The notes under the pieces: generated by a model
Seen by the model: only the letters and a program-made list of their open reading frames with translations
What the model was told of the DNA's origin: nothing
The model's database searches: none
Translations under genes and position numbers: made by a program
In this document: positions 1 through 5,825 of the stretch, piece by piece
Layout: each line of letters opens with the position of its first letter
Position numbering within the stretch: position 1 is the first letter of the stretch
Assembly: GCA_052387815.1 (NCBI GenBank)
Contig: JBQTIU010000018.1
Location: forward strand, 1-10,097
Length of the DNA: 10,097 nt
From: JBQTIU01 sp052387815
Lineage (GTDB): Bacteria > Pseudomonadota > Alphaproteobacteria > CACIAM-22H2
Direction of reading: 5' to 3'

Positions 1-380
1 CTTCTCCGTCTTGGCCGCCAGCAGCTCCACCTGCATGGTCAACGCCCCGATCCGCTGCATGGCGGTGTCCAGTTCCGCCTGCACCGGATCGCCGGTGCGC
101 TCCTTCAGCGCCGCGTCGATCCCGGCCGGCCCCTTCTCGCGCCACGCCTCGAGCCGGAAGATCTCGACCCCCAGCTCGCGTGACAAGAGCTCCACCGGCT
201 CGGCCCGCGCAGAAGCCGCAAGGCAACCTCGCGCTTGCGCGCCACGCTCCACCGCTGACCAGGACTCAAGCGGGCCGGCCGGCGAGACCTGGCCTGGGGA
301 AAACGCGGACGAGGCTCGCGCTCACCCTCGTTTACCGCAGGCCCATCGACAGCAACGGTCTTCTCAAGATTCTCGGTCAT
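1..380 (-). pseudogene. Frameshifted, partial IS3-type transposase orfA
   Basis: The gene starts at ATG 380, behind an AAGGAGG ribosome binding site 8 bases upstream. Residues 1-59 end with a segment typical of a transposase N-terminal helix-turn-helix (LSPGQRWSVARKREVALRLLRG). The frame is then lost at about 202-206, and the family-like continuation (EPVELLSRELGVEIFRLEAW, then a heptad-like stretch ending VELLAAKTEK) runs in another frame to the window edge. Restoring one base, or removing two, joins both parts into a single protein that matches IS3-type OrfA: an HTH followed by a leucine-rich helix. The break is well upstream of the usual end-of-orfA programmed slippage site of IS3 elements, so it is more likely a mutation or sequence error. 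The 3' part is outside the window. Family assignment is from recognised wording of the protein, without a search. Confidence 0.65.
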
Positions 381-446
381 GAAGAGATCCTCCTTCGGCA
401 CTTCGGTTAACCCAATTCCGTGTCCAAGGAAATCGGGTCCGACTCA
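1..446 (-). mobile_element. Partial IS3-type insertion sequence (5' end; rest lies outside the window)
   Basis: The left 446 bases look like the upstream end of an insertion sequence: a terminal region (about 383-446) followed by a transposase orfA-like gene on the minus strand. The proposed tip reads TGAGTCGGACCCGATTTC on the minus strand starting at 446. A TGA start and a GGACAC motif slightly further in resemble the ends of many IS3-family elements; this comparison is from memory. The boundary is supported by the DUF2971 reading frame, which loses its C-terminus exactly here. The opposite end, the matching inverted repeat and the target duplication are outside the window and cannot be checked. 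Confidence 0.6.
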
Positions 447-1115
447 TATTGAACACGACCAAGACACCCGCTTGGCAAATATCCACGGAACTGCGCTGCG
501 GTGATGGTTGGAAAAGTCTTCTCGGAGATCCTGCGCTTCCAGTAAAGCCAGGGCCTGTTCGATGCCTCGCCGCTGCCATTTTTCAAGGACCTCCCTTTGG
601 TATCTGAGTGCAAACGTTTGCGGGGGCTTGAGAACCGTCTGGCCAGGCGCGTCCTGGTCGAATGCGCCGGAAGAAAACCCTAGAGCGACTCCCCGTCCCT
701 CGTCGGCATAGGCGCGCCGCTGGCCGAGATCATCCGGGTTGAAACGGAAGCTGGCAACGTAGAATCCGAACGCGGGCAACCCCGCGTCGAGGCCATTTTT
801 CAGCAGACGGCCCGCTCCGCGTCTGAGTTCGCTTCGCGAGGCGCTCGCAAGTTCCCCGGCAATCGTGACGGCACAGTCGACGCCATACTTGATTTCGGAT
901 GGATGGTTCAGGTGGGCGCGTTCCGTGACCCAGAACCGGCCCGAAGTCAGGATTCCGAGCGCCCCCTTCACATCCGTGTAGTGGTAGATCGTCTCCGCCC
1001 GAGGATCTGCCGTCTCGGATTCGTCTGCGTTGCGGTCCATTTCGTCATTGCGAAACTTCTCGAAATCCTCAAGACGGGCCGCCAGGCGTGGCGGCAATCC
1101 CCCCGGTGCGCCCAC
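444..1115 (-). CDS. DUF2971-family protein, C-terminally truncated by the insertion sequence
   Basis: The 223-residue product has the N-terminal block typical of DUF2971: IYHYTDVKGALGILTSGRFW at about residues 43-62, then HLNHPSEIKYG, and later FYVASFRFNPDD...QRRAYADEGRGVALGF. The molecular function of DUF2971 is not established. The HYT opening loosely recalls ADP-ribosyltransferase-like folds such as DarT, which is only a resemblance. I chose GTG 1115 because a GGGAG ribosome binding site lies 10 bases upstream and the upstream antitoxin gene stops 12 bases away; ATG 1040 is an alternative with no clear site. The final codons read into TGA at 446-444, which are the first bases of the proposed insertion sequence, so the native C-terminus is probably missing. 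It appears to be the third gene of the toxin-antitoxin operon and is probably non-functional. Confidence 0.65.
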   Translation of the reverse strand: MGAPGGLPPRLAARLEDFEKFRNDEMDRNADESETADPRAETIYHYTDVKGALGILTSGRFWVTERAHLNHPSEIKYGVDCAVTIAGELASASRSELRRGAGRLLKNGLDAGLPAFGFYVASFRFNPDDLGQRRAYADEGRGVALGFSSGAFDQDAPGQTVLKPPQTFALRYQREVLEKWQRRGIEQALALLEAQDLREDFSNHHRSAVPWIFAKRVSWSCSI

Positions 1116-1127
1116 CGCCGATGCTCC

Positions 1128-1496
1128 CTACGCCCCCAGCACCCGCATCAGCGCCTTGGGATCTCGGTCGATGGCGAGCAGGAGCGCGCGGGCCGGGCCT
1201 TCAGGCACGCGGCGGCCCTGCTCCCAATTGCGCAGGGTATACGGACTGATCTGGAATGCGCGGGCAAAGCGCTCCTGCGACAGCCCCGTCTTGGCGCGGA
1301 TGGCGGCGACATCGAACGCTGTCACGATCCGCAAGCGGCCCTCGGCAAGGGCGGCCTCGAAATCCACGGCGTCGGTTTCCGTGCCATCCTGCTTGGCGTG
1401 ACGAGCGGTTCTCTTTTCCGTCGTCGCCTTGACACGGGACCGTTGCACTCGCGCCTTGGCGCGCGCCTGGTCAGCCGAATATCTTACGATAGACAT
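1128..1496 (-). CDS. XRE-type helix-turn-helix antitoxin paired with BrnT
   Basis: This 122-residue protein probably neutralises the BrnT-family toxin encoded immediately upstream and represses their shared promoter. Its N-terminus (SIVRYSADQARAKARVQRSR) is short, basic and resembles the toxin-contacting tails of BrnA-like proteins. A canonical XRE/HigA-like helix-turn-helix follows at about residues 58-115 (FDVAAIRAKTGLSQERFARA, then YTLRNWEQGRRVPEGPARAL). Canonical BrnA carries a ribbon-helix-helix domain instead, so the antitoxin type differs from the textbook pair. ATG 1496 is preceded by AGGAGAG at good spacing and overlaps the end of the toxin gene by 26 bases, suggesting translational coupling. 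Starts further upstream would lie entirely within the toxin gene. Its role as antitoxin is inferred from partner and position. Confidence 0.85.
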   Translation of the reverse strand: MSIVRYSADQARAKARVQRSRVKATTEKRTARHAKQDGTETDAVDFEAALAEGRLRIVTAFDVAAIRAKTGLSQERFARAFQISPYTLRNWEQGRRVPEGPARALLLAIDRDPKALMRVLGA

Positions 1497-1740
1497 GGCG
1501 TTCTCTCCTGCTCGCCAGTCGAGCCGAAATGATGCGGCGCTCGCGGCCTCGCCACGTGTAGACGACAAACAGGATGTCATCGTTCACACGTCCGATGGCT
1601 TGGATGCGCGGCTCGCCGTAATCGACCCGCTCGTCGTCCATTTCCAGCGTGGGACCGCCGAAGATTCCGACGGCATAGGCGAAGTCGAAACCCCGTTGGC
1701 GAAGGTTGGCTTCGCTTTTCGCCCCGTCCCACTCGAACAT
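1471..1740 (-). CDS. brnT: BrnT-family ribonuclease toxin
   Basis: The 89-residue product has the full BrnT signature: FEWDGAKSEANLRQRGFDF at the N-terminus, then DYGEPRIQAIGRV, VVYTWRGRERRIISARLAS and a basic C-terminal RRERHVYRKIFG. BrnT toxins are RelE-fold ribonucleases of type II toxin-antitoxin systems that inhibit translation when freed from their antitoxin. Length is normal for the family (about 90 residues), and the conserved basic IISAR-x-A-x-RRER segment expected near the active site is intact. ATG 1740 is chosen over GTG 1764 because the family begins at MFEWD and because GTG 1764 lies between the -35 and -10 boxes of the predicted promoter. The toxin is the first gene of the operon, in the usual BrnT order, and overlaps the antitoxin gene by 26 bases. 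Confidence 0.92.
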   Translation of the reverse strand: MFEWDGAKSEANLRQRGFDFAYAVGIFGGPTLEMDDERVDYGEPRIQAIGRVNDDILFVVYTWRGRERRIISARLASRRERHVYRKIFG

Positions 1741-1746
1741 GGCGCC

Positions 1747-1775
1747 ATCATAAGCTATTGGCACATATACGTCAA
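1747..1775 (-). promoter_or_regulatory. Near-consensus promoter of the brnT operon (predicted leaderless transcript)
   Basis: On the minus strand a -35 box TTGACG (1770-1775) and a -10 box TATGAT (1747-1752) are separated by exactly 17 bases; each matches consensus at five of six positions. Only six bases separate the -10 box from ATG 1740, so transcription would be expected to begin at or within a base or two of the start codon. There is no ribosome binding site in front of that ATG. The spacer contains an imperfect palindrome (ACGTATATGT, 1761-1770) that could be an operator for the antitoxin; this part is a guess. Confidence 0.7.
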
Positions 1776-1830
1776 TGGCTTACTAAGCGAGAAACGGAGA
1801 AAATTCGGCCCCGGTCCCTTTCGAGCAGGT

Positions 1831-1921
1831 TGGCGGAGGGGATGGGATTCGAACCCGCGGTACGGTTGCCCGTACACACGCTTTCCGAGCGTGCGCCTTC
1901 ATCCGCTCGGCCGCCCCGTCC
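1831..1921 (-). tRNA. tRNA-Ser(GGA), diverged and possibly a pseudo-tRNA
   Basis: Read on the minus strand, the sequence folds as a type II tRNA. It has a GCC/GGC D-stem, an anticodon stem CACGC/GCGTG around loop TCGGAAA, a long variable arm with perfect stem GTACGG/CCGTAC and a GCAA loop, the T-loop TTCGAAT and an encoded 3' CCA (1833-1831). The anticodon GGA reads serine UCC/UCU codons. Several conserved features are off. The acceptor 5' strand reads GGACGGGG, pairing fully with CCCCTCC only if one C is bulged out. Position 8 is then C instead of U, position 33 is C instead of U, and the T-stem GCGGG/CCCAT contains a C-A mismatch and a G-U pair. The gene may be a decayed copy or may contain errors. 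Its 3' end faces the accessory genes at 1-1830. Confidence 0.8.
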
Positions 1922-1992
1922 TGCCGGGAGCGGTGCGTTGCAAGGGCGTATGCGCGCCGTGTCCCGGGCGGATTCTTGCCAGTCGATACCGC

Positions 1993-2028
1993 GGCTTGCG
2001 GCCGCGCGGCGACGATATGCCGCAAGCC
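1993..2028 (-). terminator. Stem-loop just after the DUF3422 gene
   Basis: A perfect 10-bp inverted repeat (GGCTTGCGGC at 1993-2002 and GCCGCAAGCC at 2019-2028) encloses a 16-base loop. It begins 7 bases past the stop codon of the minus-strand DUF3422 gene, the usual place for a transcript end. No T-run follows on the minus strand, so it may act as a weak or Rho-assisted terminator or as an mRNA 3'-end stabiliser. Confidence 0.5.
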
Positions 2029-2035
2029 TCTTTGC

Positions 2036-3343
2036 TCAGGGCTCGCGCAGCTCGGCCGACTCGCCGAGGTGCCGGCGAATCCGCCGCACCATTGCCCACA
2101 CCACCAGCACGACCGCTGGAATGGCAAGGCCGGTGGCGACGTCGTGATGGACCGGCAGGCCAGCCGCCGCCGCCGCCCGCACCGCGTAGGAGACCAGGCC
2201 GACGACGTAATACGAGATGGCGACCACCGACAGGCCTTCGACGGTGGCCTGGAGGCGGAGCTGGATGCGGGCGCGCCGATCCATCGAGGCGAGCAGGGCC
2301 TGGTTCTGCGCCTCGACCGCGATGTCGACGCGGGTGCGCAGCAGGTTGCCGGCGCGGGCCAGCCGCTCGGCCATGGCCTGCAGCCGGTCGGCCGTCGCCG
2401 CGCAGGTGCGGATCGCCGGCGCCAGCCGCCGATCCATGAACTCGCGGATGGTCTGGATGCCTTCGATGCGGGCCTCCCGCAGCTCCTCGATCCGCCGTTC
2501 GACCAGCGCGTAATAGGCCCGCGCCGCCCCGAAGCGGTAATTCGACGCGGCGGCGATGCGCTCGATCTCGGCCGCCAGCCCGATCAGCTTCTCCAAGAGC
2601 TGGCGCTCGTCGCCCAGCCTCGCCATGTCGCGCATGGTTTCGGTGATCGCGCCGAGCTCGCGATCGACGGCGGTGATCGCCGGAGCGACCTCGCGCGCCA
2701 CGGGCAGCGCCAGCAAGGCCATCATCCGGTAGGTCTCGATCTCCAAGAGGCGCTGCACCAGCCGGCCCGCCTGGCGGGGGGCGAGCGTCCGGTCGCGGAC
2801 CAGGATGCGGCCGAAGCCGTCGCCATGGATGCGAAAATCCGTCCACGCCTCGGCCGCCTCGCCCGCCAGGCGGGCCCCGGCCAGGGACTCGGCCGCGAAA
2901 TGGCGCGCCAGCTCGTCGACCGAGCGCGCCCGATCGTGGGGTTCGAGCGCGACGCGGATGGCGACCAACCGGCGCCCGGGCAGGGATGCCACCCACTCGG
3001 CGGGCAAGAGATCGAAGCCGCCGCCGGCGAACGGGTCGGCGAAGGCACCGTGGACGAACACCGTCCAGGTGCAGAATTCGGCGTGGCGCTCCCACTTGAG
3101 CCGGAAGCGGCCGAAATCATGGAAGAAGTGGTTGGCGCCGGCGGGCGGCGCTGCTACCCCGAACCGCCGGCACAAGCCCTCGAGATGGGCGCGGTCGGCC
3201 GGGGCGCCGCCCTCTTCCGACAGCATGGCGACGTGGGCGACCCGCGCGGGCGCCACCAGCGCGGCGTAGGGCCGGGCATGGACCTCGTTGGTCAAGGCCA
3301 CGCGCCAGGGGTGGTCGCCGGGGGCGGACGGCTTGGGCGTCAT
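2036..3343 (-). CDS. DUF3422-family membrane-anchored protein
   Basis: The 435-residue product matches the DUF3422 family, common in alpha- and betaproteobacteria and of unknown function. The N-terminal signature is visible (HPWRVALTNEVHARPYAAL, about residues 10-28), followed by the FFHDFGRFRLKWERHAEFCT block and a long helical middle region rich in charged residues. Two hydrophobic segments near the C-terminus (about 372-395 and 402-420) precede a basic tail, so a large soluble domain is probably anchored to the inner membrane by a hairpin. ATG 3343 is chosen because the family begins MTPKP-like just before this block; the frame stays open upstream to 3616, but that part is antisense to tldD. 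No ribosome binding site precedes ATG 3343, and a -10-like box lies six bases upstream, suggesting a leaderless mRNA. It diverges from tldD. Confidence 0.88.
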   Translation of the reverse strand: MTPKPSAPGDHPWRVALTNEVHARPYAALVAPARVAHVAMLSEEGGAPADRAHLEGLCRRFGVAAPPAGANHFFHDFGRFRLKWERHAEFCTWTVFVHGAFADPFAGGGFDLLPAEWVASLPGRRLVAIRVALEPHDRARSVDELARHFAAESLAGARLAGEAAEAWTDFRIHGDGFGRILVRDRTLAPRQAGRLVQRLLEIETYRMMALLALPVAREVAPAITAVDRELGAITETMRDMARLGDERQLLEKLIGLAAEIERIAAASNYRFGAARAYYALVERRIEELREARIEGIQTIREFMDRRLAPAIRTCAATADRLQAMAERLARAGNLLRTRVDIAVEAQNQALLASMDRRARIQLRLQATVEGLSVVAISYYVVGLVSYAVRAAAAAGLPVHHDVATGLAIPAVVLVVWAMVRRIRRHLGESAELREP

Positions 3344-3431
3344 GCGTAACTTATATCCGAGTTCGGGAAGCTGAAAAACCCGCCGGAAAGGTCTATATAT
3401 CGGGCGAAACCCATGCAGTAAGGATAGCGCG
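3344..3431. promoter_or_regulatory. Divergent promoter region between DUF3422 and tldD
   Basis: For tldD (plus strand), CTGAAA (3371-3376) and TATATA (3394-3399) are 17 bases apart, and an AAGGAT ribosome binding site (3420-3425) lies six bases before ATG 3432. For DUF3422 (minus strand), TATAAG (3350-3355) is preceded at 16 bases by TTTTCA (3372-3377). The two -35-like boxes occupy the same bases, so polymerase could probably bind in only one direction at a time. These elements are read by eye; the -10 boxes are good matches but the -35 boxes match at only four of six positions. Confidence 0.45.
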
Positions 3432-4865
3432 ATGAGCGACCTCGCCCGCACCGAAGAGCTGTTTTTCACGCGCGCCGGGCTCGACCGCGCCCACGTCGAG
3501 CGCCTGGTCGGCGAGGCCCTCGAGGGCGCCGATGACGGCGAGCTGTTCCTCGAATACCGCCAGTCGGAGAGCCTCGCCTTCGACGACGGCAGGCTCAAAG
3601 CCGCGTCCTTCGACACCAGCCAGGGCTTCGGGCTGCGGGCGGTGGCCGGCGAGGCGGTCGGCTATGCGCACGCCACCGAACTCTCGCACGCGGCGGTCCG
3701 CCGCGCCGCCATGACCGTCGGCGCGGTCAAGTCGGGGTATTCCGGTACGCTCGCCGCGGGGCCCGTCGGCACCAACTTGCGGCTCTACACCGAGGATAAC
3801 CCGCTCGGCCTCCTGCCCTTCGCCGACAAGGTGAAGCTGCTGGCCGAAATGGACGCCTATGCCCGCGCCCGCGACCCGCGGGTGCGCCAGGTGATGGTCT
3901 CGCTGGCCGGCGAATGGCAGGCGGTCGAGATCGTGCGCGCCGGCGGCCGGCGAGTGGGCGACATCCGGCCGCTGGTGCGGCTCAACGTCCAGGTGATGGT
4001 CGCTGCCGGCGACCGCCAGGAGACCGGCAGCCACGGCTCGGGCGGCCGTTTCGCCTACGATGCCATCGTCCAGCCGGCGGCCTGGCGCGCCGCCGTCGAT
4101 GAGGCGCTGCGCCAGGCCCTTGTCAACTTGGGCTCGGTGCCGGCACCGGCCGGCGAGATGGCGGTGGTGCTCGGGCCTGGCTGGCCGGGGGTGCTGCTCC
4201 ACGAGGCGATCGGGCACGGGCTCGAGGGCGACTTCAACCGTAAAAAGACCTCGGCGTTCGCCGGCCTCATGGGACAGCGCGTCGCCAGCCCCGGCGTGAC
4301 CGTGATCGATGATGGGACGATCGCGGACAGGCGCGGCTCCTTGACCGTCGACGACGAGGGCACGCCCACCTCGCGCACGGTGTTGATCGAGGACGGCCGG
4401 CTGGTCGGCCTGCTGCAAGACCGCCACAACGCGCGCCTCATGGGCATGAAGCCGACCGGCAACGGGCGGCGCCAGAGTTTCGCCCACCACCCGATGCCGC
4501 GCATGACCAACACCTTCATGCTGGCCGGCGAGCGCGCCGGCGAGGACATCATCCGGGCCGTCAAGCGCGGCCTCTACGCGGTCAATTTCGGCGGCGGCCA
4601 GGTCGATATCACGTCGGGCAAGTTCGTCTTCTCGGCCTCCGAGGCGTACCTCATCGAGGACGGCAAAATCGGACCGGCGGTCAAGGGCGCGACGTTGATC
4701 GGCAACGGCCCCGACGCGCTCACCCGCGTCTCGGCGATCGGCAACGACATGCGGCTCGACCCGGGCATCGGGACTTGCGGCAAGGACGGCCAGGGCGTGC
4801 CGGTGGGTGTCGGCCTGCCGACTCTGCTTCTCGACCGCCTCACGGTCGGCGGCACCGCCGCCTGA
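3432..4865 (+). CDS. tldD: Metallopeptidase TldD
   Basis: TldD is the catalytic half of the TldD/TldE (PmbA) zinc protease, a cytosolic heterodimer that degrades unfolded peptides and matures small peptides such as microcins and CcdA in Escherichia coli. The 477-residue product has the family zinc motif HEAIGHGLEGDF (H257, E258, H262) and the late GTCGKDGQGVPVG block, whose cysteine (C449) is expected to be a metal ligand. Length is normal for the family (about 480). ATG 3432 has a good AAGGAT ribosome binding site. The partner gene pmbA/tldE is not in the window, as is usual, since the two genes are often unlinked. tldD leads a probable operon with the FecR-like gene (39-base gap) and uppP. 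No catalytic residue appears missing. Confidence 0.96.
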   Translation: MSDLARTEELFFTRAGLDRAHVERLVGEALEGADDGELFLEYRQSESLAFDDGRLKAASFDTSQGFGLRAVAGEAVGYAHATELSHAAVRRAAMTVGAVKSGYSGTLAAGPVGTNLRLYTEDNPLGLLPFADKVKLLAEMDAYARARDPRVRQVMVSLAGEWQAVEIVRAGGRRVGDIRPLVRLNVQVMVAAGDRQETGSHGSGGRFAYDAIVQPAAWRAAVDEALRQALVNLGSVPAPAGEMAVVLGPGWPGVLLHEAIGHGLEGDFNRKKTSAFAGLMGQRVASPGVTVIDDGTIADRRGSLTVDDEGTPTSRTVLIEDGRLVGLLQDRHNARLMGMKPTGNGRRQSFAHHPMPRMTNTFMLAGERAGEDIIRAVKRGLYAVNFGGGQVDITSGKFVFSASEAYLIEDGKIGPAVKGATLIGNGPDALTRVSAIGNDMRLDPGIGTCGKDGQGVPVGVGLPTLLLDRLTVGGTAA

Positions 4866-4904
4866 GGCCGAGGGGCTCGACGAGGACCGGGGCGCTACTT
4901 CGCC

Positions 4905-5792
4905 ATGCGGGTGACGGGCATCGGCCGGGCCGCCGGAGCGGCGCTTGCGGCGCTGTCGCTGGTCGCGCTCGGTTGCGAAGCGGGGACCGCGGCGGCGCAG
5001 ACCCCGTCCGTGGCGATGGTCACCGATGTGGTCGGGACCGCCCGCGTGAGGGCCGAGGCGGAGCCGCTCGGGCTGCTTGCGGAACTCCCCTCCGGTGCCG
5101 TCGTCGAGCTCGACCCCGGCGGGCGCCTGGCGATGGTCTATATCGCCTCGGGCGAGGAATTTGAATTCCGCGGGCCGGCGCGGATCGAGGTTCGGCCGAA
5201 TGTCGCGGCGGCGCTGGCCGGTGCCCCGGCGCGGCGCTCCCCGACCTTCGCGTCCGGCCGCCCGGAGCTCAGGATCAAACCCACCGGCCTCGTGCAAGCG
5301 GCCCTGGTGATGCGTGGGCTTCGCGAAGCGGGCGTGCCGCCGTTGCGGCTGATCGGGCCCGTCAACACCAAGCTCCTGCGCCCGACCCCGGTTTTCCGCT
5401 GGCAGCCGACCGAAGCCGGTCCCTCTTTCACCTTCGAGCTCATGGACGAAAGCGGGCGCTCGATCCATGCGGCCGAGACCATCGCCACCAGCCTCGAGCT
5501 GCCGGCCGCAATCCGCCTCGCCGTCAACCTCACCTATACGTGGGAGGTGGCGACCCGACTGTTGAGCGGAAAGCGCCTGACGGCGGTCGCCGAATTCAGC
5601 GTCGTCGACGAGGCCCGGCGGGCGGAGGTCGAGCGCTTGCGTCCGCCGGCCAACGCGCCGGCCGCGACGCGCGTCCTGTTCGCCGCCTATCTCGAGAACG
5701 CCAATCTCGTCGAGGAGGCGCGCCTGTACTGGAAGGCCCTCGCCCGCGAGCGGCCAGGCGACCACATCTTGCAGGCGCTCACCGGGGAATGA
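4905..5792 (+). CDS. Secreted FecR-domain protein of unknown function
   Basis: The 295-residue product begins with a basic and hydrophobic signal peptide. Likely signal peptidase I cleavage follows AAA at residues 29-31; Cys24 sits in a poor lipobox, so a lipoprotein is less likely. Residues about 34-100 resemble the FecR beta-rich domain (VTDVVGTARVR, LPSGAVVELDPGGRLAMVYI, GPARIEVRP). A second segment (about 145-245) contains an Ig/fibronectin-like pattern (PTPVFRWQPTEAGPSFTFEL, TYTWEVATRL). The C-terminus is helical and resembles a single TPR-like unit (YLENANLVEEARLYWKALAR). FecR domains occur in periplasmic signalling and surface proteins, but no iron-uptake sigma factor or receptor is nearby. 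It sits between tldD and uppP with gaps of 39 and 33 bases, so the three are likely co-transcribed. The ribosome binding site before ATG 4905 is weak. A cell-envelope role is inferred. Confidence 0.8.
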   Translation: MRVTGIGRAAGAALAALSLVALGCEAGTAAAQTPSVAMVTDVVGTARVRAEAEPLGLLAELPSGAVVELDPGGRLAMVYIASGEEFEFRGPARIEVRPNVAAALAGAPARRSPTFASGRPELRIKPTGLVQAALVMRGLREAGVPPLRLIGPVNTKLLRPTPVFRWQPTEAGPSFTFELMDESGRSIHAAETIATSLELPAAIRLAVNLTYTWEVATRLLSGKRLTAVAEFSVVDEARRAEVERLRPPANAPAATRVLFAAYLENANLVEEARLYWKALARERPGDHILQALTGE

Positions 5793-5825
5793 TGGCCGAT
5801 TGAGCGCGGCAGGGGTGGGGCGTTC

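Noticed and set aside
1899..3095. A 398-codon minus-strand frame overlapping the DUF3422 gene and the tRNA
   Set aside because: It is a different frame of the DUF3422 gene, Arg/Pro-rich, with no recognisable domain, and it runs through the tRNA.
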